Shown here in pieces: positions 1 through 9,823 of a DNA stretch of 64,000 nt; the first letter of the stretch is position 1, and each line of letters begins with the position of its first letter. Both the position numbers and the translations under genes were made by a program. Source of the stretch: Allobosea robiniae (GTDB lineage: Bacteria; Pseudomonadota; Alphaproteobacteria; Rhizobiales; Beijerinckiaceae); assembly GCF_900102525.1 (NCBI RefSeq), contig NZ_FNBZ01000006.1, forward strand, positions 248,001 to 312,000. Reading direction: 5' to 3'. The notes under the pieces were generated by a model. The model was given only the letters and a program-made list of their open reading frames with translations. It did no database searches and had not been told where the DNA came from.

Positions 1-300
1 GGCGTCGGCGGCTTCATGACCGGCCGCGGCCAGGCCAATGCCCTGACCCGCGCGACCGCGATCCTCGCCGGCCTGTTCTTCCTGACCTCGGTCGTTCTGG
101 CCGTGATGGCCACGCGCGGCCGCGTCCAGCGCTCGATCATCGACGGCGCGCCTGCGACCTCCGCTCCGGCCACGCCCGGCGCGCCGGCCGGCCCGAGCGC
201 CCCGAATGCCGGCGGCGTGCTCGACCAACTCCGCCAGATGCAGAACCAGAATCAGGGCGGCGCACAGCCGCCGACGCCGCCAGCGGCGCCGCAGCAGTAA
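1..300 (+). CDS. secG: Protein translocase subunit SecG (3' part)
   Basis: C-terminal part of SecG, the small inner-membrane subunit of the SecYEG translocon that assists SecA-driven export. The reading frame is open from base 1, so the start lies before the window. The visible part has the loop GRGQANALTR, a hydrophobic segment at about residues 19-36, and then a Pro/Ala/Gln-rich tail ending in QQ, as in rhizobial SecG. The neighbouring pyrG gives the secG-pyrG order common in Rhizobiales. The two hairpins after its stop suggest that the gene is terminated separately from pyrG. The identification rests on the loop, the membrane segment and the context; the first transmembrane helix is not visible. 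Confidence 0.85.
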   Translation, partial: GVGGFMTGRGQANALTRATAILAGLFFLTSVVLAVMATRGRVQRSIIDGAPATSAPATPGAPAGPSAPNAGGVLDQLRQMQNQNQGGAQPPTPPAAPQQ

Positions 301-308
301 CCAGGGCA

Positions 309-335
309 GGGCCGGGAAACCGGCCCTTCTCTTTT
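309..335 (+). terminator. Rho-independent terminator 1 after secG
   Basis: Stem GGGCCGG (309-315) pairs with CCGGCCC (320-326) around a GAAA tetraloop and is followed by TTCTCTTTT. It starts nine bases after the secG stop codon. Confidence 0.85.
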
Positions 336-353
336 GTGTGATGCAGAAGGCTC

Positions 354-381
354 AAGGCCGGGTGACCGGCCTTCTCTTTTT
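354..381 (+). terminator. Rho-independent terminator 2 after secG
   Basis: Second hairpin of almost the same design: AAGGCCGG (354-361) pairs with CCGGCCTT (366-373) around a GTGA tetraloop, followed by CTCTTTTT. Both loops are of the GNRA type. The similar sequences suggest a local duplication. Confidence 0.8.
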
Positions 382-450
382 GTGGACAAGCGCGCAGAGC
401 AAGGCGGGACTGCTCTGCTGGCGCTTAGCGAATCGAACCCGTGGCGATAG

Positions 451-2091
<1,641 letters not shown>

Positions 2092-2092
2092 T

Positions 2093-2479
2093 TCAGGACT
2101 CTGCGAGCTGCACCGTCGCCCAGGGCAGGCGGTGCTGCTCGAACACCGCCTTGCTCGGCCCGGGAAAATCCGGGTCGGCGAAGGCGCCGATCGCGACCGC
2201 GACCATCTCCGGCTTGCGCGACGGCTCCCAGAACACCGTGCTGCCGCAGGCCGGGCAGAAATGGTGCAGCACGCGATAGCCGCTATCGGCCGGGCGCTCG
2301 TAGTCGTTGAACTGCCCGGTCACAGTGATGTCGCCGCGCGCGAAGAAGGCCGCGACGCCATAGGCGCTGCCGGTCCGTCGCTGGCAGTCGCGACAATGGC
2401 AGAGCGAGACGCTCACGGGCTCGCCGGTGCAGGCGATGCGCAATTGCCCGCAACTGCAGCGGGCCTCCCGGGTCGTCAT
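2093..2479 (-). CDS. GFA/CENP-V family zinc protein
   Basis: Small protein of the GFA (glutathione-dependent formaldehyde-activating) fold, 128 residues. Zinc ligands are visible in CSCGQLR near the N-terminus, CHCRDCQRRTG, and FCPACGS at about two thirds of the length. Most members have no proven reaction, so activity on formaldehyde should not be assumed. The start is decided by the ribosome binding site: AAGGAGG directly abuts an in-frame ATG at 2488, which is too close, but lies nine bases before the ATG at 2479. It is convergent with pyrG; the two stop codons are one base apart. Confidence 0.85.
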   Translation of the reverse strand: MTTREARCSCGQLRIACTGEPVSVSLCHCRDCQRRTGSAYGVAAFFARGDITVTGQFNDYERPADSGYRVLHHFCPACGSTVFWEPSRKPEMVAVAIGAFADPDFPGPSKAVFEQHRLPWATVQLAES

Positions 2480-2584
2480 GCGGCGCATCCTCCTTTTAGA
2501 TGACGGCTTGTGCGGTTTTCACGTTAGCCTGACTATGTGGCATCGTTGACTGAGAGTCTTCGCATCGGCACGGGGGCAGGGCGC

Positions 2585-2986
2585 ATGACGATCTCGATGG
2601 CGGGCCTGCCCGCATTCCTCCTCTATTTCGTCGTCGGCGTCGCGCTGATCGCCGCTTTCGCCGCGGTCTACCTCCGCCTGACCGCGCATGACGAAATCGC
2701 GCTGATCCGGGCCGGCAACCTCTCGGCCGCGATCGCCTTCGGCGGCAACCTCGTCGGCTTCGCCGTGCCGCTGGAGAAAGCGATCTCCCAGGCCAGCAGC
2801 ATTCCCGACTGCGTGCTCTGGGCGGTGGCGGCGATGATCATCCAGTTCGCCGCCTACGGCGTTGCGCGGGTCGCGATCCCCGATTTGTCGCGCAAGATTG
2901 AGGAGGACCGTCTGCCGGCCGCCGCGATGCTGGCGGTGATCGCGGTGATTTCGGGCACGCTGGCCGCGGCCAGCATGACGGCGTGA
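2585..2986 (+). CDS. DUF350 membrane protein (YjfL-like)
   Basis: Integral membrane protein of the DUF350 (UPF0719) family, 133 residues, close to the length of E. coli YjfL. About four hydrophobic segments are visible (residues 5-27, 44-66, 75-96, 111-131) with little soluble sequence between them. The function of the family is unknown. I chose ATG 2585, preceded by GGGGGCAGGG, rather than the longer GTG start at 2537, because it places the first membrane segment at the N-terminus. It is the first gene of a tight operon with the DUF1190 and ATP-grasp genes. The same trio (yjfL, yjfM, yjfC) occurs in enterobacteria, so a joint role is likely. Confidence 0.85.
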   Translation: MTISMAGLPAFLLYFVVGVALIAAFAAVYLRLTAHDEIALIRAGNLSAAIAFGGNLVGFAVPLEKAISQASSIPDCVLWAVAAMIIQFAAYGVARVAIPDLSRKIEEDRLPAAAMLAVIAVISGTLAAASMTA

Positions 2987-2993
2987 GGCGGCC

Positions 2994-3614
2994 ATGAAGC
3001 GCTCCTCGCAGATCGGTCTCGCTGCCGTCGGCGTCATCCTCGTCGCTACCGTATGGTCGATGACATCAGACGATAAGGAGGAGAACCTCGTCTACAACAG
3101 CCTGAGCGATTGCCGGGCTGCCGGGCAGCTCACCGCCCAGCAATGCGAGACCGCCTTTGCCGAGGCGACCGCCGCGCGGCTCAAGGATGCACCGAAGTTC
3201 CAGAGCCAGAGCGCCTGCGAAACGCAATACGGCGCCAGCGGCTGCAGCTCAGCCAGCATCGGTGGCGCCCAATACTTCATCCCGGCGCTGGCCGGCTTCA
3301 TGCTGGCGCGCGGCCTCTCCGGCGCGCAGGCGCAGGCGCAGCCCCTGATGCCGCCAACCGCCGCCACTTGCCCGCCGGGCTCGACGCTGCCGGAATGCCA
3401 GCAGGCGCGCTCTTCGTCCTCGGGCTCGTCCGGTGGCAGCGGCTACTATGGCGGCAGCAGCCGTTCGCGCGCCTATTCGACCACATCCGGCCGCAGCATC
3501 ACGGCGGCCTTCTCATCCGGTTCCCGCGGCGGCAGCGCCTCGACGACCAGCACCTCCTCGCGCGGCGGCTTCGGCTCGATCGCGCGCTCCTTCTCCTCGC
3601 ATTCCTCGTCCTGA
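2994..3614 (+). CDS. DUF1190 protein (YgiB/YjfM-like)
   Basis: Protein of the DUF1190 family, 206 residues. An N-terminal hydrophobic segment (about 5-23) would anchor or export it. The next 100 residues hold regularly spaced cysteines (SLSDCRAAG, QQCETAF, SACETQYG, SGCSS, TCPPGS, PECQQ), the family signature of CxxA-type repeats. The last 70 residues are almost pure Ser/Gly/Arg/Thr low complexity. The gene starts seven bases after the DUF350 gene and ends one base before the ATP-grasp gene. The cysteine-rich, surface-facing protein beside an ATP-grasp ligase suggests that it could be a substrate or partner of that ligase; this is inference. Confidence 0.85.
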   Translation: MKRSSQIGLAAVGVILVATVWSMTSDDKEENLVYNSLSDCRAAGQLTAQQCETAFAEATAARLKDAPKFQSQSACETQYGASGCSSASIGGAQYFIPALAGFMLARGLSGAQAQAQPLMPPTAATCPPGSTLPECQQARSSSSGSSGGSGYYGGSSRSRAYSTTSGRSITAAFSSGSRGGSASTTSTSSRGGFGSIARSFSSHSSS

Positions 3615-3615
3615 G

Positions 3616-4785
3616 ATGCGTCGCGTCGCGCTCTCCCCGCGCCCGGACTGGACCGAGCAGGTCGAGCGGCTCGGCTTCGCCTTCCACACCATCGACGGCG
3701 AGACCTACTGGGACGAGAGCGCCGCCTTCGCCTTCACGCTGGAGGAGATCGAGCGCGATATCGAAGGGCCGACGGAAGCGCTCGAACAGCTCTGCTTCGC
3801 CTTCATCGAGAAGGCGCTCGACAGCGAGGAAACGCTGACCAGGCTCGCGATTCCCGCCGAGCACTGGGACTATGTTCGCGAAAGCTGGCAGCGCGGCGAC
3901 CGCAACCTCTATGGCCGGCTCGATCTCGCCTATGATGGGCACGGGCCGGCCAAGCTCCTCGAATACAACGCCGATACCCCGACCGCTCTGTTCGAATCGA
4001 GCGTCGTCCAGTGGGACTGGCTGGAGCAGGCGATGGCGCGCGGCGCGATCCCGAAGGGCTCCGACCAGTTCAACTCGCTGCACGAGCGCCTGATCGCGGC
4101 CTTCGGAGCCTTACGCGAACCCTCGCCCTATCGCCTGCACCTGACCTGCGTGCAGGATAGTCCCGAGGACAAGGGCACGGTCGACTATCTCGCCGATTGC
4201 GCGGTGCAGGCCGGGCTCGACGCGCGCTTCACCTATATCGAGGAGCTCGGGCTGCTCACGGACGGGCGCTTCTGCGACGGCGCCAACCAGCCGATCGAGA
4301 CCCTTTTCAAGCTCTATCCCTGGGAATGGATGTTCCGCGAGAGCTACGGCAGCGCGCTCGCCGGTTCACGCTGCCAGTTCATCGAGCCGCCCTGGAAGGC
4401 CGTCCTCTCCAACAAGGGCCTGCTCGCCTGCCTCTGGGAGATGGAGCCCGGCCATCCGAACCTCCTGCCGGCCTTCTTCGAGGGCGATCCACGCTGCGCG
4501 ACGCTTTCCGCCCGGCATGTCCGCAAGCCGCTCTATTCGCGCGAGGGGGCCAATGTCACGCTGCTGGAGCGCGGCCGCGTGCTGGACAGCGACGACGGCC
4601 CCTATGGCGCCGAAGGCCATGTCCTGCAGGATGCCGCGACCAACCTGTTCTCGTCCGAGGGCAATTATGCCGTGCTCGGCTCCTGGCTCGTCGCCTCGCA
4701 GGCCTGCGGCCTGTGCCTGCGCGAGGATGCCTCGCCGATCACCAAGAACACCTCGCGCTTCCTGCCGCACTATATCGAGCCCTGA
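3616..4785 (+). CDS. Glutathionylspermidine synthase-like ATP-grasp ligase (YgiC/YjfC)
   Basis: ATP-grasp C-N ligase of the glutathionylspermidine synthase C-terminal family, 389 residues, the same size as E. coli YgiC and YjfC. It lacks the amidase domain of true Gss. Motifs visible: LLEYNADTPT (about 120), PPWKAVLSNK (about 260), VRKPLYSREG (about 302) and the C-terminal SPITKNTSRFLPH. Its natural acceptor is unknown; the family is thought to join an amine to a peptide carboxylate. The start is the ATG one base after the DUF1190 stop, which implies translational coupling. A longer reading frame upstream (from 3433) overlaps the DUF1190 gene and lacks family similarity. Confidence 0.9.
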   Translation: MRRVALSPRPDWTEQVERLGFAFHTIDGETYWDESAAFAFTLEEIERDIEGPTEALEQLCFAFIEKALDSEETLTRLAIPAEHWDYVRESWQRGDRNLYGRLDLAYDGHGPAKLLEYNADTPTALFESSVVQWDWLEQAMARGAIPKGSDQFNSLHERLIAAFGALREPSPYRLHLTCVQDSPEDKGTVDYLADCAVQAGLDARFTYIEELGLLTDGRFCDGANQPIETLFKLYPWEWMFRESYGSALAGSRCQFIEPPWKAVLSNKGLLACLWEMEPGHPNLLPAFFEGDPRCATLSARHVRKPLYSREGANVTLLERGRVLDSDDGPYGAEGHVLQDAATNLFSSEGNYAVLGSWLVASQACGLCLREDASPITKNTSRFLPHYIEP

Positions 4786-4855
4786 ACGCACGACATGACC
4801 GCGCCCTGATCTGTGCTAGCCTTGGGCTCCGATACGCCTGTCGACGGAGCCTGCC

Positions 4856-5737
4856 ATGCCTGCAACAGCCTCAACGCCCCGCGGTCTCGACCATCTCGTC
4901 ATCGGCGTCCGCGATCTCGATGCCGCCTGGCATTTCTACGAGAAGCTCGGCTTCCGCGTCGGCGCCCGCAACCGCCATCCCTGGGGCACCGAGAACCGGA
5001 TCGTGCAGTTTCCCGGCTCCTTCCTGGAGCTGGTGACGATCGCCGACGACGCCGCCATCCCGCCCCATGGCGAGCGCCGCTTCTCCTTCGGCGCCTTCGT
5101 CCGCGAGGCGCTGGTGGGGCAGGGCGAGGGGCTCTCGATGCTGGTGCTGGAGAGCACCGACGCCAAGGCCGATGCGGCCACCTTCAAGGCACAGGGCATC
5201 GGCGATTTCGAGCCCTTCTTCTTCGAACGCCGGGCGAGGCGGCCGGATGGCAGCGATGTCCGCGTCGCCTTCGAACTGGCCTTCGCCGCCGATTCGCGTG
5301 CGCCAGAATGCGGCTTCTTCGTCTGCCAGCAATTCGAGCCGCAGAATTTCTGGAATCCGGAATTCCAGCATCACCCCAACGGTGCCACCGCCCTCTCGGC
5401 CGTCGTGATGCTGGCCGAGGAGCCCGCCTTCCACCGCGCCTTCCTCTCGGCCTTCAGCGGCGGCGCCGAAGTACTGGAGGGCAACGAGGATTACGTGCTC
5501 GCCCTGCCGCGTGGACGTATCGACGTGCTCGATCCCGAAGCCGCGCAGGGCGCCTATCTCGTCGAGCCCGATACGACACCGGCGCGCTTCCTCGGCTTCT
5601 GCGTCTCGGTGCCCGATCTGGAAGCCGTGGCGGAGCGGCTGACCGAGAACGAGGTGTCGTTCCAGCGCGGCGACGAGCGGCTCTTCGTCCCGGCCGAGGA
5701 AGCCTTCGGCTGCATGGTTGCGTTCGAGCAGGGCTGA
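4856..5737 (+). CDS. VOC family (glyoxalase-like) protein
   Basis: Vicinal oxygen chelate-type protein, 293 residues. The N-terminus has the typical start of a glyoxalase-like module (GLDHLVIGVRDLDAAWHFYE, with a metal-ligand His) and continues GFRVGARNRHPWGTENR. A second beta-alpha module begins about residue 165 (NGATALSAVVMLAEEP). The organisation matches the Glyoxalase_3-like group, which has no established substrate. It has its own ribosome binding site (CGGAGCC) and follows the ATP-grasp gene after 70 bases, so it may or may not be part of that operon. No regulator is next to it. Confidence 0.8.
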   Translation: MPATASTPRGLDHLVIGVRDLDAAWHFYEKLGFRVGARNRHPWGTENRIVQFPGSFLELVTIADDAAIPPHGERRFSFGAFVREALVGQGEGLSMLVLESTDAKADAATFKAQGIGDFEPFFFERRARRPDGSDVRVAFELAFAADSRAPECGFFVCQQFEPQNFWNPEFQHHPNGATALSAVVMLAEEPAFHRAFLSAFSGGAEVLEGNEDYVLALPRGRIDVLDPEAAQGAYLVEPDTTPARFLGFCVSVPDLEAVAERLTENEVSFQRGDERLFVPAEEAFGCMVAFEQG

Positions 5738-5760
5738 AGGCCGCCCTCAAGCCGCAAGAA

Positions 5761-5786
5761 GTCATTCCGGGCTTGCCCGGAGTGAC
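5761..5786. repeat. REP-like palindrome, GTCATTCCGGGC type
   Basis: Near-perfect inverted repeat: GTCATTCCGGGC, two-base loop TT, GCCCGGAGTGAC, with one mismatch in 12 pairs. It sits between the convergent VOC and opgH genes, where it could also act as a bidirectional transcription stop. A related pair lies at 17026-17106. Confidence 0.75.
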
Positions 5787-5793
5787 GAAGTTC

Positions 5794-7977
5794 TCAGCCC
5801 TTCGCCTCGACCGGCGGCAGCGAGGCCAGCAATCCGATCAGCGCCCGGTCGTGCAGCACCACCATCCGCTCCTTCGGCTTCAGCCAGATCGCGGCGTCGT
5901 CGATCGTCTCGGCATCGACGAGCTTGGCCTGGGCCACCGCGCGATCGGGCTCGATCTCGCCACGCCGGCGCGATTGGCCATAGGGCAGCATCAGTTCATG
6001 GGCGTGGCGCAGTTCCGCATCGGCGTGGAGCGCCTTGATGCCGTCGGCGTCGTCGTAACCAGCCTTCTCGAACTCGGCCTGCAATTCGTTGGCGCGCGTC
6101 GCGATCGCGGGCGGGGCGCCTTCCTCCGGCGTCATCAGGAGCTTATGGCGCTTGAGCCAGAGGCCGATCGCGAGCTGGCCCGAAGCCCATGACAGCGGGA
6201 TCGCCAGCACAAGGCCGACGATCGTCGGGGACATCCAGGCGAAGAGCGAGGTCGCGATCATGAAGGCCGAGAGGCCGGTGACGACGCCGAGTACGGTATG
6301 GGTCCGGTGCCGGCGGATGATGTCCTTCAGCGGGATCGAGCCGTCGTCGCGCCGCTGCGGGTTCCAGCCGGTGTCGCGCCCGAGCAGGATCTGGAAGACC
6401 GAGCCGGACTGGATCAGCATCATGATCGGCGCGAAGAAGGCCGAGAACAGAACCTCGATCAGCGCCGAGACGATCAGGCGGATCGCGCCGCCGCCGGCCT
6501 GCCTGAGCTTGTTGTTGAACAGGGTCAGCAGCAGGCCGAACAGCTTCGGCGCCAGCAGGATTCCCATGGTGATTGCGAACAGGCGCAAGGCGCGCTCTGG
6601 ATCGAACCGCGGCCAGACGGGGAAGAGCGTGAATTCCTGCGTGAAATACTCAGGCCGCGCGTAGTTGACCTGCAGCACGATCAGGATGCCGACCACGAGC
6701 TGCATCAGCCAGAGCGGCGAGGCGAGATAGCCCATGATGCCGGTGGCGAAATGCTGGCGCGTCGGCATGACGAAGCCCTTGCCGCCCATGATCCGCGAAT
6801 GCTGGAGATTGCCCTGGCACCAGCGCCGGTCGCGCACGGAGATATCGATCAGCGAGGGTGGGCTTTCCTCGTAGGAGCCCGTCAGGTCCGGGAGCATGTA
6901 GACCGACCAGCCGGCGCGGCGGATCAGCGCCGCCTCGACGAAATCGTGGCTCAGCACATGGCCGCCGAAGGGCGGCTTGCCCTTCAGGTCCGGCAGGCCG
7001 CAATGGTCGGCGAAGGCCTTGGTCCGGATGATCGCGTTGTGGCCCCAGTAATTGCCGTCGCGGCCGGACCACATCGCGAGCCCGGTCGCGATGACCGGGC
7101 CATAGACCCGCGCCGCGAATTGCTGCAGCCGGGCGAAGAAGGTGTTGCGGTTGATGATCAGCGGCAGCGACTGGATGATGCCGGCATCGGGGTCGTTCTC
7201 CATCGCGGCGGTGAGGCGCACGATGCAGGTGCCGGTCATCAGGCTGTCGGCGTCGAGTACGACCATATGCTCGTAGAGCCCGCCCCAGCGCGTGACGAAA
7301 TCAGCAATGTTGCCGGCCTTGCGGTGATGGTTCTTCGGCCGGTGCCGGTAATAGACCCGGCTGTTCGGGCCGAGGCGCTCGCGCAGCGCCAGGAAGGCGC
7401 GCTCCTCCGCCACCCAGACATCCGGGTTGGTCGTGTCGGAGACGATGAAATAGTCGAAATGATCGCCTAGGCCCGTGGCCTCGACCGATTCGCGGATCGC
7501 CGCCACCGCCGCGAAGATGCGGGCCGAAGACTCGTTGTAGATCGGCATCACCACGACGGTGCGGTGCTTCAGCGTTTCGGCCCGGTCCGCCCGGCCCGCG
7601 CCGAACATGACGCCGAAGAAGCCGAGCAGCGCGCTGGTGAAGGCGAGCGCGATCCACGAGAAGTTGATCGTGAACAGCACGAGCAGGGCGTACTGCAGCG
7701 AGGTCGTGCGGCTGACCGACACGACATTGTACATTTCCCAGGCGCCGAAGCCGGTGAGCACGAGCCCGCCGCCGAAGACGAAGAGGCGCTTCAGCCACGG
7801 CGTCTTCCAGTCGCGCGGTGCCGCCGGGGCACGGCGATCCGAATCCGCCCAGCTCCGGAACGACTGCACCGGCATGACCAACGGCTCTTCCGGAGGCGTG
7901 GCCGGCTCGCGAGCCGCGCTGTAGCCGCGCTGTTCCGTTTCCATGGCGTCGCGGCGGGTTGCCGTTACCAGGTCCAT
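5794..7977 (-). CDS. opgH: Glucans biosynthesis glucosyltransferase OpgH
   Basis: Inner-membrane family 2 glycosyltransferase that polymerises UDP-glucose into the beta-1,2 backbone of osmoregulated periplasmic glucans, 727 residues. Two N-terminal membrane segments lie at about residues 48-115. The catalytic domain has VVMPIYNES, VVLDADSLMTG (DxD-type) and the RRWCQGNLQ motif of processive GT2 enzymes. Several membrane helices follow (about 410-600). The start overlaps the end of opgG by 13 bases, the conserved opgGH arrangement. Rhizobiales usually make cyclic glucans with a Cgs/NdvB enzyme, so an OpgGH pair is a point of interest. Confidence 0.95.
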   Translation of the reverse strand: MDLVTATRRDAMETEQRGYSAAREPATPPEEPLVMPVQSFRSWADSDRRAPAAPRDWKTPWLKRLFVFGGGLVLTGFGAWEMYNVVSVSRTTSLQYALLVLFTINFSWIALAFTSALLGFFGVMFGAGRADRAETLKHRTVVVMPIYNESSARIFAAVAAIRESVEATGLGDHFDYFIVSDTTNPDVWVAEERAFLALRERLGPNSRVYYRHRPKNHHRKAGNIADFVTRWGGLYEHMVVLDADSLMTGTCIVRLTAAMENDPDAGIIQSLPLIINRNTFFARLQQFAARVYGPVIATGLAMWSGRDGNYWGHNAIIRTKAFADHCGLPDLKGKPPFGGHVLSHDFVEAALIRRAGWSVYMLPDLTGSYEESPPSLIDISVRDRRWCQGNLQHSRIMGGKGFVMPTRQHFATGIMGYLASPLWLMQLVVGILIVLQVNYARPEYFTQEFTLFPVWPRFDPERALRLFAITMGILLAPKLFGLLLTLFNNKLRQAGGGAIRLIVSALIEVLFSAFFAPIMMLIQSGSVFQILLGRDTGWNPQRRDDGSIPLKDIIRRHRTHTVLGVVTGLSAFMIATSLFAWMSPTIVGLVLAIPLSWASGQLAIGLWLKRHKLLMTPEEGAPPAIATRANELQAEFEKAGYDDADGIKALHADAELRHAHELMLPYGQSRRRGEIEPDRAVAQAKLVDAETIDDAAIWLKPKERMVVLHDRALIGLLASLPPVEAKG

Positions 7978-9524
7978 CGATTCAACCAGGTCTCAGAGAC
8001 GGGCTGGCCGCCCGATTGCAGGACGAGCCGGAGCTCGGAGAGATTGTCGTTGCCGGGATCGACCTCGAAGCCGACGCGCATCAGCTTGCGCTCCGGATAG
8101 GGCCAGAGGCGAACGTTGTGTACGGCGCCGGGCTGGGCCGTGATCGTCGCCCGCGTCGAGGCGATCAGCGCCGCATCGGCCAGCTTGTCGCCGGTGAACT
8201 CGACGATGAAGCGCCGCCGGCGCCCCTGCGAGCCCTTGCCTTGCCGCGAACGGGTGGCGAGCGCCAATGGCGGACGCTCCGGCGGCTGCCAGCACCAGGC
8301 CTGGCGATAGCTCAGCGAGGTCTCGCTGCCGGCGGCAAGCGGCTGCTTCGGCCGCCAGTACATGATGATGTTCTTGTTCGGCTCGGAATCGCTGGGGATC
8401 TCGATGAGCTGCACCGAACCCGCGCCCCAGTCGCCGAGCGGCTCCATCCAGACGCTCGGCCGGAGCTCGAAGCGCTGGTCGTCGTCCTGGAAGGCGGCGG
8501 GGTCGCGCTCGCGCTGGACCAGGCCGAAGCCCTTGGGATTCTCGTCGACGAAGGAGGAGACCTGCAAGGTCGCGGGGTTGTTGACCGGGCGGTAGATCCA
8601 CTCGCCGCCACCCGACTGCATCTGGACGCCCGAGACCTCGCCGATCGAGGGGCGGATATCGTCGAAGACGCGCCGGCTCTGCGGGCCGGACAGGAAGGTC
8701 GCGCTGGTGCAGCCGAAGCCGACATGGTCGAGTGCCTGGCGCGCGAACAGCGTCATCTCGACATCGACGAAGGTGACGTCGCCCGGCCGCAACGTCATCC
8801 GCACCGCGCCGGCGACGCTCTCCGAATCGAGCAGGCCGTGAATCACCAGCGAGCCCACCGCCGGGCTCGGCCGCTCGATCCAGAACGCCCGGAAGAACGG
8901 CAGTTCCTCGCCGCGCGTCTCGCCGGGGCGCAGGATCAGCGCGCGCGCCATCGCGCCGAAATTCTGGCCGCGGGCGAGGGCGCGGAAGAACGTGCCGCCC
9001 TGGAAGACCGCGACCTCGAAGGGGCGTTCCAGCCCGGCGGCGATCCGCATGCCGGAGAACTGCAGGTCGGCATTGCCCGTCGGCGGCGCGACCCGTCCGT
9101 AATCGAACTTGCTGCGATCGAAGCCGATGCGGCGCACCGTTCCCTCTTCGATCGTGAACAGGCTCACCGGATTGGAGAAGACATAGCCGCGATGCAGAGG
9201 CTCGACGGTGAAGCCGCGATTCTCGCCGGCCCAGACCGTGGCGCCCGGCTGCATCCGGATGCCCGCATACTGATCGGCGGGCAGGGCGGCATAGCCCTCC
9301 GGCAGGTCGTTCGCGGCAAGCGGAATGAGTGGGCGCTGGGCCAGAGCCCTGGCGGCGTCGACCACCAGCGCGGGGTCGAAACGCTGCCCGTCCACGAGGG
9401 AGGGGATGTTGAAGGAAGCTGCGCCGGTCGGCGCTTGCGCTGCGGCCGGGCCGGCCAGCGAGAGCAGCGCGGCGCCGCCGGCGGCGCCTTCCAGAAACTG
9501 CCTACGATTCAACGGTGTCGACAT
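7965..9524 (-). CDS. opgG: Periplasmic glucan biosynthesis protein OpgG/OpgD
   Basis: Periplasmic partner of OpgH, 519 residues, needed for backbone release and branching of periplasmic glucans. The N-terminus is a twin-arginine signal (NRRQFLEGAAGGAALLSLAG, then AAAQ as likely cleavage site). Tat export is typical of the OpgD paralogue in E. coli, so the precise name OpgG or OpgD is open. Conserved family stretches include MYWRPKQPL and SYRQAWCWQPPE in the C-terminal half. I chose ATG 9524; an in-frame TTG at 9533 is less likely. No second copy is visible in the window, and the gene is first in a two-gene operon with opgH. Confidence 0.92.
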   Translation of the reverse strand: MSTPLNRRQFLEGAAGGAALLSLAGPAAAQAPTGAASFNIPSLVDGQRFDPALVVDAARALAQRPLIPLAANDLPEGYAALPADQYAGIRMQPGATVWAGENRGFTVEPLHRGYVFSNPVSLFTIEEGTVRRIGFDRSKFDYGRVAPPTGNADLQFSGMRIAAGLERPFEVAVFQGGTFFRALARGQNFGAMARALILRPGETRGEELPFFRAFWIERPSPAVGSLVIHGLLDSESVAGAVRMTLRPGDVTFVDVEMTLFARQALDHVGFGCTSATFLSGPQSRRVFDDIRPSIGEVSGVQMQSGGGEWIYRPVNNPATLQVSSFVDENPKGFGLVQRERDPAAFQDDDQRFELRPSVWMEPLGDWGAGSVQLIEIPSDSEPNKNIIMYWRPKQPLAAGSETSLSYRQAWCWQPPERPPLALATRSRQGKGSQGRRRRFIVEFTGDKLADAALIASTRATITAQPGAVHNVRLWPYPERKLMRVGFEVDPGNDNLSELRLVLQSGGQPVSETWLNRWTW

Positions 9525-9823
9525 GGGATCCAAACTACGCGGCGACGCCCTCGCCCCTCGCGCTTCTAGAGCATTTCCAGTTCGCCTGAAAAGCCTTTCC
9601 GATCGGGAAGATGCACGTCTTTTGGATGGTGCGATCCTGCGAATTCAGGCCGGAGCCGGCCCGCGGCGGCGGCCGTCCTCGGATGGTGCCTTTTCGCCGC
9701 GATTGAACTTTGGCAAAAGGCGAGCGGATCGGCTATCCACGGCGCCTGCGACGCCGGCATGCGTGAAGTCGATTGTGATGGGCGGACCGTGGTTCAGACA
9801 TGCCTGCAGGGGAAACGAGAAAC
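9525..9823. other. Divergent intergenic region opgG / glmU
   Basis: About 300 bases without a convincing gene. It must contain the promoters of opgGH (minus) and glmU (plus), but I cannot place -35/-10 boxes reliably. An imperfect 44-base palindrome at 9571-9614 begins GCATTTCC and ends GGAAGATGC; its size and AGCATTT start resemble the element at 13579-13622. Confidence 0.5.
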
